Source: Palsa-851 sp035534435
GTDB lineage: Bacteria > Chloroflexota > Dormibacteria > Aeolococcales > Aeolococcaceae
Length of the DNA: 64,000 nt
Assembly: GCA_035534435.1 (NCBI GenBank)
Contig: DATLRX010000057.1
Location: 1 to 64,000, forward strand
Direction: 5' to 3'
Positions 1 through 6,584 of the stretch are shown piece by piece (the first letter of the stretch is position 1; each line of letters opens with the position of its first letter). The position numbers were made by a program, and so were the translations under genes. The notes below the pieces were generated by a model. It did not search any database. It saw only the letters and a program-made list of their open reading frames with translations, and had not been told where the DNA came from.

Positions 1-156
1 GAAGTGGGCGCCCCGTTCGCTTGGGCCGTCGACCTCCTGTTCCGCTCGATGTTGATCATCGCCGGCGTAATACGTCCGGAGACGCTCGACGACGTGCACG
101 CCGTTCGGACGTGGTGGCACGAGCTGATGACAGGCGTGCAGCCCTCCCCGCGCTAG
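1..156 (+). CDS. 3' end of an unidentified CDS (5' part outside window)
   Basis: A frame is open from the first base to a TAG at 154-156, giving 51 residues. It contains a hydrophobic stretch (FAWAVDLLFRSMLIIAGV) followed by a charged tail with WWHEL. This would suit the last helices of a small regulator or membrane-associated protein, but no family can be named from so little. The gene begins left of the window. Confidence 0.4.
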   Translation, partial: EVGAPFAWAVDLLFRSMLIIAGVIRPETLDDVHAVRTWWHELMTGVQPSPR

Positions 157-367
157 CCAACGCGGCCGGGTTCCGGTCGCTTTGGCCAGTTGGTCGGCCC
201 GAGCCTCGTTCTCCCTGCACGGCCGCGGACAGTAACTTATGTGTCGCCGTGACACGTCTGTGCCACACGAACGGGTCAGCGGCAGTCAGGCACCGTCAGT
301 TTCCGTTGTGCGAAATCCTAGGGATTGCAACGCTTTTGCCAGAGGCCCCTTCGGGGCAAGACCCGAC
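157..367. other. non-coding stretch between the partial gene and the RNase P-like fragment
   Basis: No convincing gene is visible. There are two weak hairpins: GTGTC/GACAC at about 241-255, and AATCC/GGATT near 307-319, the latter followed by a short T-run. The second may terminate the left-edge gene. Open frames here are high-GC shadows without start signals. Confidence 0.4.
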
Positions 368-405
368 GGACAGAACCCGGCTTATCGGCCGGCTTGCACT
401 CTTCC
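368..405 (+). ncRNA. fragment matching the 3' end of RNase P RNA (rnpB-like remnant)
   Basis: GACAGAACCCGGCTTATCGG is identical, from memory, to the conserved 3' end of bacterial RNase P RNA (the 3' strand of helix P4). It is followed by a GC-rich stem that could end the RNA. The 5' conserved block of RNase P (GAGGAAAGTCC-like) and the GGTAAGAGC-type core are absent upstream, and the space is too short for a full 350-400 nt RNA. I read it as a detached 3' fragment, not a working gene. It may be an integration scar or a repeat. It ends where the stop codon of the convergent DUF1028 gene begins. Confidence 0.45.
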
Positions 406-1302
406 TCAGGACCCCAGCAGCGCGGTGACCGTTGTCTCGCCGTTGCGCAGGAGACCAACGGCCGGCAGGCGGCGGAGCAGCTCGCTCCACCCGGGCTCGC
501 GCGTCGAGATGTCGGCGAGCAGCGCCCTCCCCTCCTCCACACGCCCGGCATCCGCCATGAGGATCGCCGACCAGAACGCTGCCTCGTCGTTGCCCGCCAG
601 CGACGCCCCGGCGCGCTCGAACTCGACGAGCGCGTTCTCGAGGTCGCCGGCGACCTCGCTCGCCTCGGCCATGTCGATGTGCTGGTAGCCGCGATGCACA
701 CCGATCAGCCGCCGCAGCTCGCCGAGAGGATCGGCTGAGTCCTCGACGCGCAGGTCGACGAGCCGTTGCTGCCACGGTTGGCTTGAACTCGTGCCGGAGA
801 CGATGAGCATCGCGGCGGACTGCCGTCCGCGGATGTCACCGCCGGCGGCTTCGGCGGCGTCCAGGGCCGCCATGAGCCGGTCGGCGAGCGGTCCTGTCGA
901 AGCCGTGAATGCCTCGAGCATCGCCGGCCACACGCCCGCCCCACGCATCATGTTCGCCTGCACGGACACACCGTCGCCGGTTGCGTGCCCCGCAGCCTCG
1001 ATGCAGAGCGTGCCGGTGTGCACCGCGACGCGACCGGTGACGTCGACGAACGCCACCTGACGGCGCGCCTCGTCGGTGTCCGCCCGGGTGAGGGCGGCCA
1101 TCGCGGTGACGGGGTCGACGCCGAGGCGCATGAGCGCGAGTCCGCGCGGCCCGTATGCGGGCTCCGCGAAGGACTGCGTCGCCACGACGCCGACGCCCGG
1201 CTCCGCCCACGTCACGACGGAACCCACCGAGAAGTAATGCGACTGCACCGCGACACCGAGGTCGCCGGTGTCGGGATCGCGCGCGACGATCGAGTACGTC
1301 AT
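406..1302 (-). CDS. DUF1028 family protein (Ntn-hydrolase-like)
   Basis: 298 aa. The N-terminus MTYSIVARDPDTGDLGVAVQ and the later VGSVVTWAEPGVGVVATQS are typical of the DUF1028 family, which has an Ntn-hydrolase-like fold and no settled function. The C-terminal third is helical and resembles the TPR-like extension seen in many members. It is the last gene of a coupled operon: its ATG overlaps the rnhA stop codon (ATGA at 1299-1302). No signal peptide is visible, so it is probably cytoplasmic. Family assignment is solid; the reaction is unknown. Confidence 0.85.
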   Translation of the reverse strand: MTYSIVARDPDTGDLGVAVQSHYFSVGSVVTWAEPGVGVVATQSFAEPAYGPRGLALMRLGVDPVTAMAALTRADTDEARRQVAFVDVTGRVAVHTGTLCIEAAGHATGDGVSVQANMMRGAGVWPAMLEAFTASTGPLADRLMAALDAAEAAGGDIRGRQSAAMLIVSGTSSSQPWQQRLVDLRVEDSADPLGELRRLIGVHRGYQHIDMAEASEVAGDLENALVEFERAGASLAGNDEAAFWSAILMADAGRVEEGRALLADISTREPGWSELLRRLPAVGLLRNGETTVTALLGS

Positions 1303-1742
1303 GGCTTTCCGCCGTTCGACACCGCAAGGATCCGCATCGTCTCCTTCACAGCGAGGGCATCGACGTGCTCATTGCCGCGAATGCCGCTGTGACCACGCAC
1401 GTGCTCGAAATGCACCCGCGAGTCGATGAGCGGATCGATCGTTGGATAGAGATCGAGATTCTTGTGCCGCTTCCACGATCCCTGCAGCCAGTTGATGACC
1501 CCGAGGCTGTCGGTGCGCACGACGATCCGCCACCCGGGGTCGTCACCGATGCGCGCGTGAATGCGCAGCAGCGCCTCGCGCACCGCCTTCAACTCCTCCC
1601 GATTGTTGGTCGTGGCGATGTCCCCGCCCGCCGCCTCCTCCACGGTCCCGTCCGGCCACTCGAGGAGGTACGCCCACGCACCGGCACCCGGGTTGCCGGA
1701 ACACGAACCGTCGGCGTACGCGATGACGGTCCGCTTCGTCAC
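1299..1742 (-). CDS. rnhA: ribonuclease HI
   Basis: 147 aa, normal for bacterial RNase HI, which cuts the RNA strand of RNA-DNA hybrids during replication and repair. The four acidic metal ligands are visible in order: YADGSCSGNPGAG (first Asp), TNNREELKAV (Glu), VVRTDSLGVINW (Asp) and GNEHVDALA (last Asp). The start is a GTG at 1742 overlapping the TGA of the upstream zinc-ribbon gene (GTGA). The frame stays open further upstream, but that part lacks RNase H similarity. Co-translation with the COG1579 protein suggests a shared nucleic-acid role. Confidence 0.93.
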   Translation of the reverse strand: MTKRTVIAYADGSCSGNPGAGAWAYLLEWPDGTVEEAAGGDIATTNNREELKAVREALLRIHARIGDDPGWRIVVRTDSLGVINWLQGSWKRHKNLDLYPTIDPLIDSRVHFEHVRGHSGIRGNEHVDALAVKETMRILAVSNGGKP

Positions 1743-2434
1743 GGCGCGAGGATCCGGTCGCAGTTGGCGCATTGCGTGAGGCCCGCACCGGTGCGCACTG
1801 CCCGGCGCTCCTCGTTGGATATCGGCATGCGGCAACCGCCACACGACTCGCCTGCAACACCCGTGACCGCCGGGCGTCGGCGCGACGCAACGCGGGTGTA
1901 CAGCGACACATCCGCGGGTTCGGCCTCCGCGACGATGGAGGCTCGCTCGGTGCCGGCCGCCTCGAGTTGCGCGGTGAGCGTTTGCAGCCGGGCGCGCAGC
2001 GGTTCCATCGCACTCGCGCGCTGGGCCTCTCGCGCTGCGACCAGGGCGGTGACGTCGCGCAGCGTCGTCTGTGCCGCGTCCACCTGCTCCATGCGTTCGA
2101 GCGCTTCGTCTTCCGCGACCGCGAGCTTGACGCGCAGCACCTCCAGCTCGCGTTGCATCTCGATCAGCTCCGCGGGGTTGTGGATGCTACCGCTGTAGAG
2201 GCGGCGGTCCATCTCACGGACGCGTGTCTGCAGCGACGTCGCCTCGAGCTCGGCGATGCCCGCAACGGTCCCGCTTTCCCGATGCGCCTCGCGCGCCGCC
2301 TTCTCAGCGGTGCGCAGGTTGTCGAGCTCAGCGTCACCTTTGATCGTCGACTCGACGCCGGAGATCTCCGACCGCAAGGTGGCGATCTGATCGTCCGCAT
2401 GCTGCAGGCGGAGGAGCGTCGACGCGCGGCTCAT
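1739..2434 (-). CDS. COG1579 coiled-coil zinc-ribbon protein (C4-type)
   Basis: 231 aa. A long heptad-rich coiled coil (about residues 5-165) contains the family motif YSGSIHNPAELIEMQRELE. A C-terminal four-cysteine ribbon follows (CGGCRMPI ... CANCD). This is the conserved COG1579 / zf-RING_7 family, predicted to bind nucleic acid and often found next to RNase HI, as here. The ATG overlaps the trpD stop codon (ATGA at 2431-2434), so it is translationally coupled. Specific function unknown. Confidence 0.88.
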   Translation of the reverse strand: MSRASTLLRLQHADDQIATLRSEISGVESTIKGDAELDNLRTAEKAAREAHRESGTVAGIAELEATSLQTRVREMDRRLYSGSIHNPAELIEMQRELEVLRVKLAVAEDEALERMEQVDAAQTTLRDVTALVAAREAQRASAMEPLRARLQTLTAQLEAAGTERASIVAEAEPADVSLYTRVASRRRPAVTGVAGESCGGCRMPISNEERRAVRTGAGLTQCANCDRILAP

Positions 2435-3459
2435 GCGGCGGCCTCATGGGAAACACGCACCAACGCGGCGAGCGCACTCCGTGCCGAGCCGCTGTCGATG
2501 GACTCGGCGGCCGCGCCGATGCCGTCGCGAAGTGTCTCGACGTGATCCCCCGCCACCAGCACCGCCGCCGTGTTCAGGAGCACCACGTCGCGATGCGGGC
2601 CACCCGCGCCGTCGAGCACCGCGAGGATGATCGCCGCGTTGGTGGCCGCGTCACCGCCGCGAACAGCGTCGAGCGACGCCACCTGGATGCCCACGTCCGC
2701 GGGATCGAGGATCGATTCGCGCACCCCGCTCTGGGTCACCTCGTAACAATGCGCGCTCCCCTCGACGCCGAGCTCGTCGAGGCCGTCCGGCCCGGTGAAC
2801 ACGAGGGCGTGGACGTGTCCGAGCCTGTGCAGGACCTCCGCCATCAGCGGCGCGAGGCGCCCGTTGGCAACGCCGATGAGCTGATGACGGACTCGCGCCG
2901 GGCTCGCAAGCGGGCCGAGCACGTTGAAGACCGTGCGAATGCCGAGCTCGCGACGCACCGGGACCACGTGACGGAGCGCGGGATGAAAGTCCGGCGCGAA
3001 CAGGAACCCGACGCCGGCCTCCTCGACACACCTGCGCACACCGTGGGGAGGCAGCGAGATGACGACGCCGAGCGCCTCGAGCACGTCGGCGCTGCCGCAA
3101 CGTGAGGACGCGGCGCGGTTGCCGTGCTTGGCCACGGGGCACCCGGCGCCCGCGGCGACCAGGGCCGCGGCCGTGGAGATGTTGAACGTGCCGGCCCCGT
3201 CGCCGCCGGTGCCGCACGTGTCGACGGCATCGACGGAGAGCGAGACGATGGTGGCGTGCGCGCGCATCGATTCGACCATGCCGGCAATCTCATCGACCGT
3301 CTCGCCCTTCATGCGCAGCGCGACGATGAGGGCGCCGATCTGAGCGGGCGTCGCCGCACCCTCCATCATCGCGTCCATGACCGCACGGGCCATCGGCATG
3401 TCGAGGTTGCGACCGGAGACGACCGTCTCGAGTGCCTGTCGCATCACCACCTCACCCAT
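2431..3459 (-). CDS. trpD: anthranilate phosphoribosyltransferase
   Basis: 342 aa. It transfers phosphoribose from PRPP to anthranilate, the second step of tryptophan synthesis. The PRPP-binding glycine loop (CGTGGDGAGTFNIST) and KHGNRAASSRCGSADVLEALG are both intact. I start at the ATG at 3459 because a -10 hexamer TACCGT lies 8 nt upstream. An alternative ATG at 3444, behind a GTGAGG Shine-Dalgarno-like run, gives 337 aa. An in-frame extension to 3615 is not credible because it would run into the divergent esterase. No other trp gene is nearby; it heads an operon with COG1579, rnhA and DUF1028. Confidence 0.92.
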   Translation of the reverse strand: MGEVVMRQALETVVSGRNLDMPMARAVMDAMMEGAATPAQIGALIVALRMKGETVDEIAGMVESMRAHATIVSLSVDAVDTCGTGGDGAGTFNISTAAALVAAGAGCPVAKHGNRAASSRCGSADVLEALGVVISLPPHGVRRCVEEAGVGFLFAPDFHPALRHVVPVRRELGIRTVFNVLGPLASPARVRHQLIGVANGRLAPLMAEVLHRLGHVHALVFTGPDGLDELGVEGSAHCYEVTQSGVRESILDPADVGIQVASLDAVRGGDAATNAAIILAVLDGAGGPHRDVVLLNTAAVLVAGDHVETLRDGIGAAAESIDSGSARSALAALVRVSHEAAA

Positions 3460-3467
3460 CTCGGGCG

Positions 3468-3473
3468 ACGGTA
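3468..3473 (-). promoter_or_regulatory. -10 element for trpD
   Basis: TACCGT on the minus strand, 8 nt before the ATG at 3459, predicting a 5' leader of about 2 nt. It lies back to back with the divergent esterase -10. Confidence 0.4.
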
Positions 3474-3499
3474 TCACCGAGCGTGAAGAGGACGATCCA

Positions 3500-3505
3500 T
3501 ATACT
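3500..3505 (+). promoter_or_regulatory. -10 element for the esterase gene (leaderless)
   Basis: TATACT, 6 nt before the GTG at 3512. Transcription should begin on or next to the start codon. The GGAGG between them sits directly against the GTG, too close to act as a Shine-Dalgarno site. Confidence 0.5.
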
Positions 3506-3511
3506 CGGAGG

Positions 3512-4429
3512 GTGACCGCGCGCACACTCGAGCCATTCGACCCTGAGGTGGTCGCGCCGTGGCGTCTCGGCGACGGCCCGCGCGGCGCGCTGCTCATCCA
3601 CGGATTCGCCAGCACCCCGCCGGAGCTGCGCCGCCTCGGCGAGATCCTCGCGCGAGAGGGTTTCCGCTGTCACGCCCCTGCGCTCCCGGGACACGGCACG
3701 ACGCCGCACGAGCTCGAGCGCACCCGGTGGCAGGACTGGGCGGCGCACGTCCAGGTCGCGTTCGACGAGCTCGCCACTGAGTGCTCGGACGTGGTCGTCG
3801 CCGGGCAGTCGATGGGCGGGACGCTCGCGCTCCACCTCGCAGCACACGACCACCGCGTTCGCGCTGTCGCCACGCTCGCCGCTCCCATCTGGCTCAGCGG
3901 ACCGCTCCCGGCGCTGCTCCCGATCCTCAGCCATGTGGTGCGCTGGCACCGCGCCGGTGACGACGTCGACCTCTGGAACCCCGAGGCCGTCGAGGAATTG
4001 CACAGCTATGGCATGCGACCGACGCGCAGCATCAACGAGCTGCGCCGCTTATGCGCGGTCGTGCGCAACGAGCTGGCCGAGGTTCGCGCACCCGTGTTCA
4101 TCCTGCACGGTGAGCGTGATCGATCGATCGACCCGCGCTGCGCGAAGGAAATTGCGCAGCGGCTCGTCGGCAGCGAAGCCGTGCAGCTGCGCATGCTGCC
4201 GCGCAGCGGCCATGGCATCTCCGTCGACGTGGATCGCGACAGTGTCAACGCCGACATCCTGCGGTGGTTCGCCCGGTTCGCACCCGCGGAAACGGCGGTG
4301 AAGCCACCCCGCGGTGGCCGCCGGTCGCTAGGCGCTCAACCGGAGTCGCGCGTGGAGTCCAGGAGTCGTGCAGCGATCTCCGGGTCGATCACGGGGTTCG
4401 CGGGAGGACCCTCGTCAAGGTCGCGGTGA
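3512..4429 (+). CDS. alpha/beta hydrolase, carboxylesterase / monoacylglycerol lipase type
   Basis: 305 aa. It has the oxyanion motif LLIHGFASTP, the nucleophile elbow GQSMGG, an Asp in HGERDRSID and the catalytic His in PRSGHGIS, a complete Ser-Asp-His triad as in Est30-like carboxylesterases. No signal peptide, so cytosolic. The start is a GTG at 3512 placed by its -10 hexamer. The last 45 residues are arginine/serine-rich and low complexity, and they overlap the 3' end of the convergent zinc-ribbon gene by 94 bp. The natural substrate cannot be told. Confidence 0.88.
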   Translation: MTARTLEPFDPEVVAPWRLGDGPRGALLIHGFASTPPELRRLGEILAREGFRCHAPALPGHGTTPHELERTRWQDWAAHVQVAFDELATECSDVVVAGQSMGGTLALHLAAHDHRVRAVATLAAPIWLSGPLPALLPILSHVVRWHRAGDDVDLWNPEAVEELHSYGMRPTRSINELRRLCAVVRNELAEVRAPVFILHGERDRSIDPRCAKEIAQRLVGSEAVQLRMLPRSGHGISVDVDRDSVNADILRWFARFAPAETAVKPPRGGRRSLGAQPESRVESRSRAAISGSITGFAGGPSSRSR

Positions 4430-4626
4430 TGCCTGGAGTGATGCCGCTGGGCCTGCTGCGCCGCGGCGCGCGCGGCGTCTCGAACGACGTCGCCGCAGCC
4501 GGCACAGCGCAACACGGCGGCGGTCATGCCCTTTCCCGCGTACTCGCGATGCGAGAAGCGCATCTCGCCGCCGCACGTGGCACAGCGACGGCGCAGCGCT
4601 GCGCCTGCGGAAGTGTCGCCCGTCAT
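4336..4626 (-). CDS. small zinc-ribbon protein
   Basis: 96 aa. Two cysteine pairs (CATCGGEMRF and CAGCGD, about 25 residues apart) form a four-Cys zinc ribbon. A helical, His- and Ala-rich tail follows (AAAQQAQRHHSRHHRD). The start is an ATG at 4626 with a TACCCT -10 hexamer 7 nt upstream. It overlaps the convergent esterase 3' end and diverges from the Nudix gene. Possibly a small nucleic-acid or protein adaptor; no function assigned. Confidence 0.6.
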   Translation of the reverse strand: MTGDTSAGAALRRRCATCGGEMRFSHREYAGKGMTAAVLRCAGCGDVVRDAARAAAQQAQRHHSRHHRDLDEGPPANPVIDPEIAARLLDSTRDSG

Positions 4627-4633
4627 CGCGGCA

Positions 4634-4639
4634 AGGGTA
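4634..4639 (-). promoter_or_regulatory. -10 element for the zinc-ribbon gene (leaderless)
   Basis: TACCCT on the minus strand, 7 nt before the ATG at 4626. Confidence 0.45.
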
Positions 4640-4685
4640 CGACCACCAGCGTCCCGCGCCGGCGCGCTCGCCCAAGGAACCCGGC

Positions 4686-5258
4686 GTGACACCGATCGTC
4701 GACGGGCTCCGCGCAATCGCGCGACCGGCCGCTGACGTCCCCGCGCCGCCGGCCGGTGGTGGCCGCCCCGCGTCCGTGCTCCTCCTCTGCGACCCCTCGA
4801 CGCCGGGCGTACCCCTGCTCTTCGTGCTTCGGTCTCCCGATCTTCGAGCGCACCCGGGACAGATCGCGTTCCCGGGCGGCAGCGCGGAGCCGGGTGACGC
4901 CGGCGTGGTTGAAACCGCGCTTCGCGAGGCACACGAGGAGCTCGGCGTCGATCCCGACAACGTCGAGGTGCTCGGGCTGCTCTCGCCGTTCGCGACCGTC
5001 GTGTCGGACCGATGGTTGACCCCGGTGCTCGGGCTGGAGCGCAGTCCGTCGCACCTGCGCGGTGACGAGTTCGAGATCGCCGAGTGGTTCCGAATCGACA
5101 TCGCCGACCTGCTCGTGGCGCCGCACACCGTGCGCGAGATGGAGCGGGACGGCATCCGTCGCCGCGTTCATTTCTATGAGGCGTCGCAGCGCGTGATCTG
5201 GGGGGTCACCGGAGGGATCCTCCACGAGCTGCTCGAGCTGCTCGGGCGCACCGACTGA
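4686..5258 (+). CDS. Nudix hydrolase, CoA diphosphatase type (NudL-like)
   Basis: 190 aa. It has the Nudix box (GSAEPGDAGVVETALREAHE, then ELGV) preceded by LRSPDLRAHPGQIAFPGG. That upstream block matches the LLTxRS..LRxHxGQxAFPGG signature of coenzyme A pyrophosphatases. Predicted to cleave CoA or acyl-CoA to phosphopantetheine and 3',5'-ADP in the cytosol. The GTG start at 4686 is fixed by an AAGGA Shine-Dalgarno site (4674-4678, 7 nt spacing); upstream in-frame codons belong to the convergent region. Substrate is inferred from the motif. Confidence 0.88.
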   Translation: MTPIVDGLRAIARPAADVPAPPAGGGRPASVLLLCDPSTPGVPLLFVLRSPDLRAHPGQIAFPGGSAEPGDAGVVETALREAHEELGVDPDNVEVLGLLSPFATVVSDRWLTPVLGLERSPSHLRGDEFEIAEWFRIDIADLLVAPHTVREMERDGIRRRVHFYEASQRVIWGVTGGILHELLELLGRTD

Positions 5259-5260
5259 GG

Positions 5261-5884
5261 TCAGGCGCCGGCCGACGTGATCTTCTGGTCCTGAGCTTGT
5301 GCCACGGCCTCTGCGTACGACTGCGCAACCGGTCCGCTCGAGTTCACGATGAGAACCACCGAAATGACACCTCCCTCCTGGAAGACGATGCCGATCTCGC
5401 TGTAGCCGGCCGATGTCTTGCCGATGTATTCGTCCGCCTGTGAACCGATTCCACCCGGCGACGACGAGCTCGACTGTGCGGTGACCTGGCTCTTCGTTGC
5501 GTCACGCAACTGCGCATAGTCCGCGGATGCGGCCTGCGACGAGGTGTCGAGCAGCACGTCATCCTCGACCCGATACGTGTTGCCGGGATTCGCGAATCCA
5601 CGCTGGTCGGTGTTGGCGATCGAGTTCATCCTGCCGTCGCTCACCTGCGCAAGCACCGGACCTCCGGACGGCAGTTCCTGCACCGTCAATGCAAGAGCGC
5701 TCGCCGCCGCAGTCGGATCGGAAGACGAACTCGACGACGGTGTTCCGAAGCCACTGTTCGATTGACCGACGCTCGCGGATGGTGAGTGAGACCCCGACGT
5801 TGTGCTGCACGCACTCAGTCCGACGGTCGACGCACATGCCCCGATAGCGAGCGCGACACGCGTGAAATGGCTCATCGAATACAT
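5261..5884 (-). CDS. predicted lipoprotein of unknown function
   Basis: 207 aa. A signal peptide ends in a lipobox (VGLSAC), followed by a long Ser/Thr/Gly/Pro spacer (to about residue 55) and a globular C-terminal domain with no catalytic motif I recognise. Probably anchored on the outer face of the membrane. The start is uncertain between ATGs at 5884 and 5875; a possible -10 TACGGT lies 12 nt before 5884. It converges with the Nudix gene (2 bp apart) and follows an MBL hydrolase gene on the same strand. Confidence 0.7.
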   Translation of the reverse strand: MYSMSHFTRVALAIGACASTVGLSACSTTSGSHSPSASVGQSNSGFGTPSSSSSSDPTAAASALALTVQELPSGGPVLAQVSDGRMNSIANTDQRGFANPGNTYRVEDDVLLDTSSQAASADYAQLRDATKSQVTAQSSSSSPGGIGSQADEYIGKTSAGYSEIGIVFQEGGVISVVLIVNSSGPVAQSYAEAVAQAQDQKITSAGA

Positions 5885-5918
5885 CCCCCGGTTGCCACCG
5901 TAGCACACGTGCCCCGGA

Positions 5919-6572
5919 TCAGCGGTATCGCGGATGCACCACAAACGGGTTGTCGCGCATCTCCTCGTCGACCGTGGTGCGCTCGCCGTGTCCCGGATAG
6001 ACGACGGTTTCGGGAGGCAGCGTGTAGATGCGATGCTCGATCGAGAAGATGAGCGCGGGCATGGAGCCACCGAGCAGGTCACATCTCCCGACGCCGCGAT
6101 GGAACAGCGTGTCTCCGGTCAGCAGATCGGGGCCGACGCGGAAACACACCGACCCGCGCGTATGCCCGGGGGTGTGCACGACCTCGATGTCGAGATCGTG
6201 CCAGCGCAGCATCTCGCCGTCACGAAGCTCCTGCTCGCACACGACATCGGGCTGATCGTCCGGGACGCCGGGCAGGTACCGCACGGCTTCGAGCTGCTCC
6301 CGATCGTCGGGGTGAAGCGCGGCCTCGCAGCCGAACGCGGCCTTGAGCGCGGGCACGCCGTTGACGTGGTCCGGATGACCGTGAGTCAGGAGGATGCGAT
6401 CGCAACGCAGTCCGCGCTGCTCCAGCAACGCGATCGTCTGAGGGTGCTGGAGCCCGGGATCGACGACCAGGGTATGAGTCGTGTCTCTGCGCCGGAGGAT
6501 GTAGCAGTTCTGATCGAACATCGGATCGACGACGATCGCGAGCTCGACGAGATCGCGCAGCGTGTCGGTCAC
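5919..6572 (-). CDS. MBL-fold metallohydrolase, glyoxalase II-like
   Basis: 217 aa. The metallo-beta-lactamase metal site is complete: THGHPDH, the HTPGH block, the TGDTLF Asp, and the final PGHGERT His. The size and the early FDQNCYILRR match glyoxalase II-type thioester hydrolases. Cytosolic. The GTG start at 6572 is set by a TAGCAT -10 hexamer 6 nt upstream. Actual substrate (S-acyl thiol, persulfide or other) is not determined. Confidence 0.85.
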   Translation of the reverse strand: MTDTLRDLVELAIVVDPMFDQNCYILRRRDTTHTLVVDPGLQHPQTIALLEQRGLRCDRILLTHGHPDHVNGVPALKAAFGCEAALHPDDREQLEAVRYLPGVPDDQPDVVCEQELRDGEMLRWHDLDIEVVHTPGHTRGSVCFRVGPDLLTGDTLFHRGVGRCDLLGGSMPALIFSIEHRIYTLPPETVVYPGHGERTTVDEEMRDNPFVVHPRYR

Positions 6573-6578
6573 GACCGC

Positions 6579-6584
6579 ATGCTA
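6579..6584 (-). promoter_or_regulatory. -10 element for the MBL gene (leaderless)
   Basis: TAGCAT on the minus strand, exactly 6 nt before the GTG at 6572. Confidence 0.5.

Noticed and set aside
1..405. A complete RNase P RNA gene
   Set aside because: Only the 3' conserved strand is present; the 5' conserved block and the central core are not, and a coding frame occupies 1-156.
1743..1844. N-terminal extension of RNase HI to 1844
   Set aside because: It lies inside the zinc-ribbon gene, shows no RNase H similarity, and the GTG at 1742 gives a normal length with a GTGA overlap.
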